This document shows positions 1 to 7,096 of a DNA stretch of 7,292 nucleotides, piece by piece (within the stretch, counting starts at the first letter, position 1; each line of letters opens with the position of its first letter). The stretch covers positions 1 through 7,292 of the forward strand of contig PIVH01000170.1 of NCBI GenBank assembly GCA_003354225.1, read 5' to 3'. This stretch comes from Globobulimina sp. Its lineage: Eukaryota > Foraminifera > Rotaliida. The position numbers and the translations under genes are program-made. Under the pieces are notes generated by a model. It ran no database searches. It was given only the letters and a program-made list of their open reading frames with translations, and was not told the DNA's origin.

Positions 1-26
1 GTATGGGTTTGTATGAGTATGCATAA

Positions 27-218
27 GGGTGGATTTTATTTGAGACGGTTACTGTTGAGAGTACTTTTAAAAATCTGAACATCTCAAAACTGAACCCTCT
101 GAACCAATCTACAGGGAAAGTACTAGTAAATCAATGCAACAAAATAGATGAATTAACCAAGGCATATGAATTTGATCCATTAATTATTGAATTGAATGGG
201 ATCAATTATAAAATATAG
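27..218 (+). other. Open frame without start, possible fragment of an upstream gene or repeat
   Basis: A 63-codon frame runs from just after an in-frame TAA at 24-26 to a TAG at 216-218, with no ATG. The translation has mixed composition (for example NQCNKIDELTKAYEFDP) and looks more protein-like than the rest of the leader, so it could be the tail of a host gene, part of an adjacent repeat, or chance. It overlaps the first TATA-like box. I recognise no family. An open frame of this length is not rare enough in 7 kb to be convincing. Confidence 0.2.
207..214 (+). promoter_or_regulatory. TATA-like box, upstream copy
   Basis: TATAAAAT lies inside CAATTATAAAA, the same 11-mer that recurs 30 bp downstream. 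It is 241 bp upstream of the first coding ATG. Weak evidence, because the region is AT-rich. Confidence 0.25.
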
Positions 219-236
219 GTACAATGGATATTCAAT

Positions 237-244
237 TATAAAAG
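237..244 (+). promoter_or_regulatory. Candidate TATA box of the element promoter
   Basis: TATAAAAG is a perfect match to the eukaryotic TATA consensus TATAWAWR. A start of transcription about 25-35 bp downstream would give a leader of roughly 175 nt before the ATG at 448. This is inferred only from the motif and position. If correct, promoter sequence lies inside the element, as retrotransposons require. Confidence 0.35.
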
Positions 245-327
245 CAATGTTCTAGATATTTACAGAATGTAAATCATCAAGGTATTGAATATGACCATCG
301 TAACAATAATATTGAGCTGTTTGTTTA

Positions 328-348
328 TATGTTTTTTATTTACTTCAG
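328..348 (+). promoter_or_regulatory. Possible 3' splice site in the 5'UTR
   Basis: A T-rich tract (TATGTTTTTTATTTACTTCAG) ends in CAG at 346-348, about 100 nt before the coding ATG. It resembles the other acceptors in the window. No clear partner donor is visible; GTACAA at 219 or GTAAAT near 270 are the candidates. A leader intron is therefore only a possibility. Confidence 0.25.
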
Positions 349-447
349 TCAACAAAAAACTTGTTTGCGTAACAGATTTAATACCCTCGTCAGAAAAAAA
401 CACAAATTCCTCGTCGTAGCAAACTAGTCCTCGGAAACATCAACAGA

Positions 448-1969
448 ATGCCTCAAAGGAGAAGAGAAAGATCGCCAGAGGATCCTGAGGAAAAGACCTA
501 CGTCTCGGGTACACACGTTCCGGACGATAAATATTATTACACCGGAAACGTTTTAGGACATCATTTACAAATCGTTCCTATTAAATCAGCAGCAAACCGT
601 GGTGCCATTGGAAGTACAACAATTGCAGCAATCGCAACATTAATAAAATTGAAATTAATATTTCCATATGGAAACACCAAAGGAATTGAGGTTGATTTGG
701 ATGGTTTAAGCACTGCTTATGATAAAGCAGTAAAATACGAAACAAATAATGACGATCACAGTCCGGTCGATCATGACAATTTGAATTTATTATTGGAAAA
801 TGATGTTTGGTTTTGGGCCAAATTGACACCCAAAAGAGTGCCTACATGGGATAAGAGAAAGGATTTATTGGATCCTCTCTTAGATGTATGGGAATTCCCA
901 ACCCAACTAACTGATAGTCATGGAACCGGAGCTAGAGATGAATCTGTATCAGTATCAGAATCAAATATTTCTGAGAAAGACCCAGATTCTGACGACATGT
1001 TTATTGCGGATGATGAAGACATTGTTCTATCTCATTCTGATAGTAAGCAAAGTGAGCGAAAGGATGACATTGCGACGCGGATTCGGAGATTTATTCCTTC
1101 GCAATTTGTAAACGGTGCAAATACAGTTAGATATGAAAAAGGTTTTAAAACGAGATTTAAAATGGTTATGGATGCCAGAAAGAAGATGGTTATGGACATA
1201 GGGAAACATAGAAAATTGCCCAAAGTAAATTATAAATCAGTAAAAGGTGAATTCAATGCCTTTAATCATAAAATGGGCCAATTTTTGATTTGTTTTCGGA
1301 TTTATTACAATTTACCGCCAGATTTTGCCAAATTTGCGCGGATATTTGACATGGACCCAAATGGAAACACTTTACCTACGGCCGTTTCAAAGGTGTTTTG
1401 GGAACAATTTGCCTTCTTAGAAGAAAAGGGATATATCAATGAATTGGGAAAAAGAATGAGAGCGTTCGATACATTGGATGTCATTCCCAAGGAATTATAC
1501 CATGTTAGGAGAGATAAAGTATATTTAAAGAATGATAAGGAAGGAGCTACCATTGATTTGACAGATCAATGGGATGTTTTATCTGAACCACCCAAGAAAA
1601 AGAGAAAGATTGATCTCTCCGATGATACATCGTCTAAATCATTGCCGGTGAGTGATTCAACCACAAATTTAATATTGAACAGATTGGACGTATTAGCTGC
1701 CAATATTGGTAGCATAAACTCAACAATCTCCGCCCAACAAAATTCCAACAACATATCCCCTGCAAAGCATTCAGTCAAACAAATGTTGAACGAATCAAAA
1801 CGTGGAATAGGTCGTTGGAGCAAGGAACATTATGTACATAAAACAGTATTAGGCTTTGAAATGATTGCCCAACAAACCCAAAAGATCCAACAACAAAATT
1901 CCAGTCAAAAAATATATGATAAAATGATGAATAAATCATCCAACAAAGGCATTGTTGATGATATACAAG
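448..1969 (+). CDS. Exon 1: shared N-terminal gag-like region with nuclear localisation signal
   Basis: This exon encodes 507 complete codons plus the first base of codon 508. The ATG at 448 is the first in frame after a stop at 379-381 and has A at -3. If unspliced, the frame stops at 1975-1977 (509 residues). Visible features: a basic N-terminus (PQRRRERS), an acidic Ser/Asp/Glu-rich stretch at about residues 160-205, a short internal repeat (MVMD twice, 8 residues apart, near residue 240), and PPKKKRKID at 381-389, nearly the SV40-type nuclear localisation signal. After it comes a Ser/Asn/Gln-rich tail. I recognise no enzymatic domain. Position suggests a structural gag N-terminus. The exon ends at a phase-1 donor compatible with three downstream acceptors, so it may be the common N-terminus of Gag, RT-RNase H and YR proteins. 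Coding status is strong; the role is inferred. Confidence 0.8.
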
Positions 1970-1975
1970 GTACGT
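1967..1975 (+). promoter_or_regulatory. 5' splice site ending exon 1 (phase 1)
   Basis: AAG|GTACGT, with the intron beginning at 1970, matches the donor consensus, including G at +5 and T at +6. The cut falls after the first base of a codon (G at 1969). An in-frame TAG lies at 1975-1977, so coding stops almost immediately if the site is not used. Confidence 0.75.
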
Positions 1976-1994
1976 AGGGTCTGTCCTATTTTGT

Positions 1995-2003
1995 CAGGTG
2001 AGT
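1995..2003 (+). promoter_or_regulatory. Alternative 5' splice site
   Basis: CAG|GTGAGT is a textbook donor 28 nt downstream of the coding donor and just past the TAG at 1975-1977. Using it would keep that stop in the mRNA, giving only the 509-residue exon-1 protein, whichever acceptor followed. It could be a decoy or a way to make the short product. Confidence 0.45.
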
Positions 2004-2007
2004 CGTG

Positions 2008-2026
2008 TAAACAAGTTGCTTGTTTA
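2008..2026. repeat. Small inverted repeat just inside the intron
   Basis: TAAACAAG-ttg-CTTGTTTA gives an 8-bp stem with a 3-nt loop, 5 nt after the alternative donor GTGAGT. In RNA it could affect donor choice. It may also be chance. Confidence 0.35.
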
Positions 2027-2465
2027 TAATCTTTTGTATGGCTTTGGGCTGCCTTGTTTACATCGACTTCATCACTATTTCTCTTGGAGTGGAGTGGTGT
2101 GTGATGTATTTTTCCTGTGTGTTGTTTGAATCTATTTAAGTTTTGAAATTGATTGTGTAGGAACCAAACATCACCAAATTCCTAAAAACACGATTGATTC
2201 ATATTCAGAGTTACAAATTCTCAGCAACAGTTTCTGATTATATCCAACATCAATCACCAATGTTAGATGAGCAAAGCGTTCCACCCTTTAGGAACATAGC
2301 TTTTAGCTCAAAATATCTATTCTACGGTGTCCACGAGACTGTTTTACTTGAGAAGTAACATTAAATCACAAAACGGCCAAAGTAGCACACTTTACACGGT
2401 AGTAAGCTGCTCTAATGGTCCAGTGATCTCCTTATCTGACCAATGCAAATCGTTGTGAACCAATT

Positions 2466-2487
2466 ATAATTTTATACATAATTTCAG
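2466..2487 (+). promoter_or_regulatory. 3' splice site before gag exon 2 (phase 1)
   Basis: The T-rich stretch ATAATTTTATACATAATTTCAG ends in AG at 2486-2487. The exon starts AT, completing a GAT codon with the final G of exon 1. The pyrimidine tract is interrupted by A residues, so this is a moderate acceptor. Confidence 0.65.
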
Positions 2488-3530
2488 ATTCAGATGAGAG
2501 TGGAGATTCATCGTCGGACAAACCTAAAACAAAAACAAAAAAACATAAGAAATCCAGAAAACAAAGACGAGTCCACTCACAAACTGATCTACTTATGTTC
2601 ATATGGAGAACAAATGAGACACAAATGACTGATATTATGTTACATGTGCTTAAATATGGAGAGAAGTGCAAGAATTTCCGGAGAATAAGTCCGAGCACGA
2701 CCATACAAAATATTTTTACTGACAAATCCAATGTATATGCTTTCATCGATGAGGTGCAATTTATTATAAATGATTGGAAAATCCATATTGTGAGACATTC
2801 ATCCGACATTTTAACCCAATTAACACGTCTTTACAAACGTAAATCATTATCCATTGTACCATCGACAGAATTAAAACGTTATAATTTAATGTTAGAAGCA
2901 GCATCACATGATTGGACTGAATTTCGTGTGATTTTACAAACCATTGTGTTAAATCAAAAAATTGATCCCCAGTTATTCTATAAATTCCTAAATGAATCCA
3001 TGTCCTTAGCAATGGATAAACAAATAGCAATAACAGCGGCAATACGAGACAATCACCTTAGATCAAAATTAAATATTGAAGCAAATGAAGGTGTAGTTTC
3101 GGATCAAATGTGGTTACAAGAAATGTTTCCAAACTATAGTCATTCAGAACTCCTAAAGGCACAGAAACAGATTGCTGATCATAAAAATGCGACTGCAAAA
3201 GCAGCAGCACTCAGCAACCCATCACAACAGAAAATCCCCAAACAAACCAATAAATACACCAAGCAAAGTGGTGGAGGAATTACCCGAGACGCAAGGAAGT
3301 CGCGTACCGACGCATTGCATACATGGCAAAGGGAAATCAAATCAAGATTAAAACCTACGATCAAAGAAAACTTAGCAAATTATTGTGCACCTCATCATAT
3401 GCCAGAAATGACATGCAGATCATCAGGAAACATGTGCAATACTGGTGGCAGAAACAGATATCATGCCTGTTTATGCGGAGAATTAACACATACCATTCCA
3501 AATTGCAAAAAGATATTTCGCAATCAATGA
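2488..3530 (+). CDS. Gag exon 2 with terminal zinc knuckle
   Basis: This frame joins exon 1 in phase and ends at TGA 3528-3530, for a predicted Gag of about 854 residues. An internal ATG at 2595 could start a 311-residue protein, but 36 codons upstream are open and coding-like: an acidic/Ser run (DSDESGDSSSD), then a very basic stretch (KPKTKTKKHKKSRKQRR). The middle is helix-rich. The C-terminus has clustered cysteines and histidines from about 3380, ending in C-X1-C-X4-H-X4-C (residues about 835, 837, 842, 847; codons 3468, 3474, 3489, 3504). Family knowledge: gag proteins of DIRS-type elements often end in such Cys/His clusters that bind nucleic acid. The first spacing is one residue shorter than the classic CX2CX4HX4C knuckle. 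Its role is likely RNA binding and particle assembly. The assignment to gag is inferred from position and the cluster. Confidence 0.78.
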
Positions 3531-3807
3531 TTGATCTTGTTTAAGACATTTGACTTTGATCCCTTTTAACACTAAATTTGCAATTATTAAATTCATCTCT
3601 GTCTTTTTAACAGTGTTGAATCGACACTTTACGTTTTCGCTTTCGACCATAACATCTGGTACATAACATTGTGTGTAATTGTTGCGTGGAATCACATTAC
3701 GCCGTTGTGTCCTAAGTTGTTCGCCTAACGAACCCATCCTTAAACTTAGAAAGGACTCGAAAACTTTCCAAACGTCACTTATATCGACAAAAAACACTAG
3801 TTTCAAA

Positions 3808-3840
3808 CAAGTATAATGATAATTGATACATAAACATAAT
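3808..3840 (+). repeat. Direct repeat, copy 1
   Basis: CAAGTATAATGATAATTGAT followed by ACATAAACATAAT. It matches 3878-3910 at 30 of 33 positions, with copy starts 70 bp apart. It flanks the palindromes described separately. Confidence 0.7.
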
Positions 3841-3848
3841 CGATTATG
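3835..3848. repeat. Perfect 14-bp palindrome
   Basis: CATAATCGATTATG is its own reverse complement. It overlaps the end of direct-repeat copy 1 and lies 1 bp before the longer inverted repeat. Confidence 0.7.
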
Positions 3849-3849
3849 A

Positions 3850-3877
3850 ACATGACATTTTGTTCAAAATGTCATGT
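3850..3877. repeat. Inverted repeat with 13-bp perfect arms and a 2-nt spacer
   Basis: ACATGACATTTTG-tt-CAAAATGTCATGT forms a near-perfect hairpin or cruciform. It sits exactly between the two direct-repeat copies, about 105-130 nt before the RT-exon acceptor. It is not followed by a T-run that would suggest a terminator. Possible roles are protein binding, RNA structure near the splice site, or a DNA site for the recombinase. None can be shown here. Confidence 0.75.
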
Positions 3878-3910
3878 CAAGTATACTCATAATTGATACA
3901 TAATCATAAT
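3878..3910 (+). repeat. Direct repeat, copy 2
   Basis: CAAGTATACTCATAATTGAT followed by ACATAATCATAAT, differing from copy 1 at three positions. It starts right after the inverted repeat. Confidence 0.7.
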
Positions 3911-3950
3911 ACCAAAATAGTGATTTTAATCGTCATTATTGTGATCATTA

Positions 3951-3956
3951 AATAAA
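3951..3956 (+). terminator. Possible poly(A) signal for the Gag transcript
   Basis: AATAAA is followed within 10 nt by GT/T-rich sequence (CCTTGTTTATTTTCC), as expected of a downstream element. That same T-rich tract is the pyrimidine tract of the RT-exon acceptor, so cleavage here and splicing to RT would compete. AT-richness makes AATAAA common by chance. Confidence 0.35.
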
Positions 3957-3960
3957 TCCT

Positions 3961-3981
3961 TGTTTATTTTCCTTTACACAG
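3961..3981 (+). promoter_or_regulatory. 3' splice site before the RT-RNase H exon (phase 1)
   Basis: TGTTTATTTTCCTTTACACAG is a strong pyrimidine-rich acceptor ending in AG at 3980-3981. In the RT frame the cut falls after the first base of a GAT codon, the same phase as the exon-1 donor. The RT frame has no ATG near this point. Confidence 0.7.
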
Positions 3982-5717
3982 ATAATGTAATTCCGAATCT
4001 TCAATTACTTGATCATGAATGCTCTGATCTACTCCAAGAATTAGTAGATTTATACTCCCATCCACCGCATATTCCACATCATTTTAATATACAACTTTTC
4101 CGTCATTATTTACAGGATCATCCTGATGGTGATATCCATATTAACTACATTGAAAATGGATACCCATTATTCTTGAAAGACAGAGATCCTTCCAATCTAT
4201 GCCAAAAAGTATCCAATATTGTAAGAAACAAAAAAGAATTAAAAGCCATTCTTTCCAGAATGGTCAAAGAAGCAAAGAAAGGATATATACAACCATCTGA
4301 TACCACACTTCATTACAACTTAAATTTATTATGTGTCCCAAAGCGCAATAATGATACACTCTTAATGACAGATATAAGAGTAGCCAGACATGGCTCATAT
4401 TGCACCAATCGCACAGTTGCAATAAATCAAAAAATAGAAAAAGATGCTTGTAAGATTCCAACTTTACCAAATATCCGAAAATACATTGAAATGCTTCAGA
4501 AATATGATTTTGTTACATTGCGTGATCTAAAAGATGCTTTCAGACAACTCCTCAATGCATTGGAAGACACAGATTTTATACAATATTGCTTATTTGGAAT
4601 GCGATTCCGTGACTTACGCATAGCGTATGGCATCGCCTCAGCAGCAGCAAATTGCCAGCAATTTGCTCAAATCTTGATTTGGATTCTTGAAAATAAATAC
4701 TTAAAACCACACCAAAGAAACCGAATTTTAGTCCATATTGATGACTTTTTATTAGCTGCAACGAGTGAGGCAGAAGCATTAGAATTAGCCTGTAAATTTG
4801 ACCAAATGTGTGATGATTTAGGTGTAAAAGTATCACACGCTAAAGATGAAAATGCCATTTTTGAAGGTGTTGTACATGGTTTTGGATTTAATCTAAAATC
4901 AAATGATGTTCACATACCTGAACATAAACTCAACGAGTTATTATATGGTATCTCATTAATAAAAACGTATCGATATGCAACAGGAGTTGCGCTGGAATCA
5001 ATTTGCGGTAAAATTATGCATTGGTCTCAATTCAGAAAACCAGCAAAAATTCTCTGCTACCGATTACTAAAATTAATCCATGACAAAATCCGTGCGAGTC
5101 CCAAATTGAAATATAAAATTTTTTGGGTACCAGACCCCATAATTCGTGACTTGACTTTTTGGGCTAAATATACTATTAACATGAAATCGGTGACAATGGA
5201 ATCAATTTTAAAACAACCATCAATTACAATTACTGGCGCAACAGATGCGAGCAGTGAAGGTGGTGGATTCATCATAGGCGAATTCTACGGTTCATATGAA
5301 TTCCGAAATGAATCTAATAAATTTGATATAAATCATCGTTTAATGTCCATCAATTATCAAGAAGCACATGCAGTAATTATGTTACTTTATAATTATCGTC
5401 ATATGCTATCGGGTCGTCAATTATTATTATATATAGATAATACTTCGGTGATGTATAGTATCTATAAATACTGGGCGGGAAGTCCGAGATTAATGGAATT
5501 CATCCAAGAAATAGTGCTTTTGATGTGTATATATTGTATTGATTTAAGAGTCGAATTCATTCCCTCTAAACTCAATGGATTGGCCGATTCATTATCGAGA
5601 TTTGATTGGGATAGATTCAACGATTTAGTACGGACCTTTAATCTTACAATTCAGTCAGAAGCGACTTGCTTAGAATATTACCCTTATCTACGACTATTAC
5701 GCGACCCAAATTTCTAA
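3982..5717 (+). CDS. Reverse transcriptase-RNase H (DIRS-type pol) exon
   Basis: The frame needs an upstream exon. It is open for about 20 nt before the acceptor, but its first ATG is at 4260, inside the conserved region, and the roughly 90 residues before it resemble the DIRS pol N-terminus. RT motifs: TDIRVARHGSYCTN; motif A FVTLRDLKDAF (catalytic Asp codon 4524); motif B AYGIASAAANCQQFA; motif C HIDD at 4734-4745 in place of YxDD; then VHGFGFNL. RNase H follows with all four acidic residues visible: Asp 5244 (TDASSEGGG), Glu 5361 (NYQEAHA), Asp 5436 (YIDNTSV) and Asp 5586 (LNGLADSLSR). The product would copy element RNA to cDNA and degrade the template. Fused to exon 1 it would be about 1085 residues. 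No protease or integrase domain is present. The stop is TAA at 5715-5717. The domain call is very secure; the splice-derived start is inferred. Confidence 0.93.
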
Positions 5718-5826
5718 TTTACAATACGACTTTATATTTGCTTCTGACTCAAGCCTTGTAATAAGAGTTTTTCACATTTTTCAAACTAAAATATCAAAAA
5801 ACCTTTTCTTCTTTGCCACCTTTCAG
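5718..5826 (+). other. Spacer between RT-RNase H and YR, ending in a 3' splice site
   Basis: The 109 nt after the RT stop end in CCTTTTCTTCTTTGCCACCTTTCAG (AG at 5825-5826), the strongest pyrimidine tract in the window. CTGAC at 5743-5747 and ACTAAAA near 5787 are possible branch sites. The cut again leaves the exon in phase 1, giving GAG with the G of exon 1. No in-frame ATG lies near the YR exon start. Confidence 0.65.
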
Positions 5827-7091
5827 AGTTAACACGACACTCTTTTGAGCAATATGAAGCTACAAAAGCAGATATCGCAACCACCAAAATCATCCTCAGA
5901 GATTTATTTCGTTCACGTCGCATTACAACAAAAACGAATTATTGCTCTATTTTAAAAGATTGGTGGGGTTATAGTTTAGAATATGGAAACAACCCATTTA
6001 CAAAGAAAATAAATCCATCCTTCGCAGCATTATGGCAATATAACAGAAGCCTTCGATTAGGCTCTTGTAACTCACACAAAAATTGGTCAGCTGCCCTTAG
6101 TTGGTGGGTGAAATCAAATGGAGAGACACCAACATTTTATAAAAATGGATTTTATGAGACAGTACATAAAACAATGTTGAAATTATATATGAAATCAAGG
6201 AAATTAAGATTACCAATAAGAATACATTGGATCGTTAAGTACTTACGTCATTTAAATGTGACCCCAGAAACCTGGGAAACCGTCCCATTGGATAAGCTAA
6301 CTTTGAGTTATTTATATTTAATGGCATTTTTCACCATAAGCCGCCCAGGCGAGCTCCTATACACAAATAGCACAGAAAACGAGAAATGGGAGACAATCAC
6401 TACTGGTCTACGTTGGGGGGATATTACCCTTAAAAACACCAATAAACCATATACTAGACGTTATAAAAAGATCTTAATTCATTGGTACAAGAATCAGGAA
6501 TTTAGAAATGAACCGAAAGAGATATTTATGGCACCACCAATCTGTAATAGAGATAAATGTCATTGTAAACAATTGGATTTTTATGCAATGTTTTTGGTTT
6601 TGAAAAGGAGGAGAAACAAATTAGTAAACAATTTAAAATTGAGAGCTAGAATAAATCCAAGCAAATCATTATCAAAACAAATCAAAAATTTGGACATTAA
6701 ACCATCAAACTATATATTTGTTGGCACAAATGGTGCAGTTTGGAGACCTTCCAAATTGGCAGAAAATATGAAAAAATTTGTTCGAGTCATTGACATGGAC
6801 AAAAAATTTGCCTATGTACCTTATTCATTTCGGATTGGAGCTACATCTCTTTGCCATCAGCAAGGAATTGATCTATTAAAAGTGTTGCGATTTGTAGTAT
6901 GGTCTATAAAGAGTTTGCCTCACGTATCAAATCGATACATTATGTTTACGGAGAAACACCTAAGAATCCTACCTTTTGAAATGATACATGGCAGGAATAT
7001 TCCTGGCAAAGTTAATATTGATAAAAGTAGTAATTTTTTAAAAGTATTCAATATTTGGGAAGGGCAATTATGCGAAACTTTATTCAATTAA
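5827..7091 (+). CDS. Tyrosine recombinase (YR) exon
   Basis: The frame opens at the acceptor and runs 420 complete codons to TAA 7089-7091. The first in-frame ATG is at 6174, within the N-terminal DNA-binding region, so an upstream exon is expected. Fusion to exon 1 would give about 928 residues. The first 150 residues look like the helical core-binding domain. Catalytic residues: Arg I in TISRPGELL (codon 6342); box II YSFRIGATS with Arg at 6831, where Tyr (6822) replaces the usual His of HxxR; Trp at 6900 in the His/Trp position; nucleophile Tyr at 6936 in SNRYIMF. A Cys cluster, CNRDKCHC, lies in the middle. Family knowledge: DIRS-type YRs insert circular cDNA by strand exchange without target-site duplication. 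The residues fit an active enzyme apart from the His-to-Tyr change. Confidence 0.9.
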
Positions 7092-7096
7092 ATAAA
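7091..7096 (+). terminator. Poly(A) signal at the YR stop codon
   Basis: AATAAA begins at the last base of the YR stop codon TAA. It could serve as a shared 3' end for all spliced forms. GGGTTCAC and TTGTAC within 50 nt provide G/T-containing downstream sequence. Inferred from motif and position. Confidence 0.45.

Larger units (their letters stand above)
1970..2487 (+). other. Intron between gag exons (518 nt)
   Basis: The intron begins GTACGT and ends ATAATTTCAG. Removing it joins codon 508 as G|AT and continues in the frame of the next long ORF with no stop. CTGAC at 2436-2440, 47 nt before the AG, fits a branch-point consensus (CTRAY). The intron has stops in the reading frame and no gene I can support. 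It contains a second strong donor at 1998 and a small inverted repeat TAAACAAG-ttg-CTTGTTTA at 2008-2026. Confidence 0.72.
3531..3981 (+). other. Non-coding stretch between gag and RT, likely intron or 3'UTR
   Basis: There are 451 nt with no supportable plus-strand gene. It holds a pyrimidine-rich AG at 3612-3613 of uncertain use, a cluster of direct repeats and palindromes at 3808-3910, an AATAAA at 3951-3956, and the strong acceptor of the RT exon at its end. For the Gag mRNA it would be 3'UTR; for the RT mRNA it would lie inside the intron. Confidence 0.6.

Noticed and set aside
2432-2809. Minus-strand open frame of 125 codons
   Set aside because: It lies opposite the gag exon-2 start and the intron end; the hydrophobic composition is what the reverse of a Lys/Asp/Ser-rich coding strand gives. 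No motif.
3090-3096. Alternative phase-1 donor AAG|GTGTAG in gag exon 2 that could join Gag to RT
   Set aside because: It lacks G at +5 and would remove the zinc-knuckle region. It is weaker than the 1970 donor, but transcript data could revive it.
3323-3544. Plus-strand overlapping frame of 73 codons inside the gag 3' end
   Set aside because: It is in another frame of a well-supported coding region, with no conserved motif. It could in principle be a small overlapping ORF, but nothing supports it.
3483-3806. Minus-strand open frame of 107 codons across the gag 3' end and the spacer
   Set aside because: It has no ATG at its beginning (a TTG is used), no recognisable domain, and it overlaps the gag zinc-knuckle region in antisense. 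Most likely a chance open frame.
5007-5012. Phase-1 GT sites in the RT exon (GCG|GTAAAA near 5007; GT|GTATAT near 5527) as donors to YR
   Set aside because: Either would truncate RT-RNase H inside its catalytic domains, and the consensus match is poor.
6108-7091. YR starting at the GTG at 6108
   Set aside because: The frame is open and protein-like for 94 codons further upstream to a strong acceptor, and eukaryotic genes rarely start with GTG.
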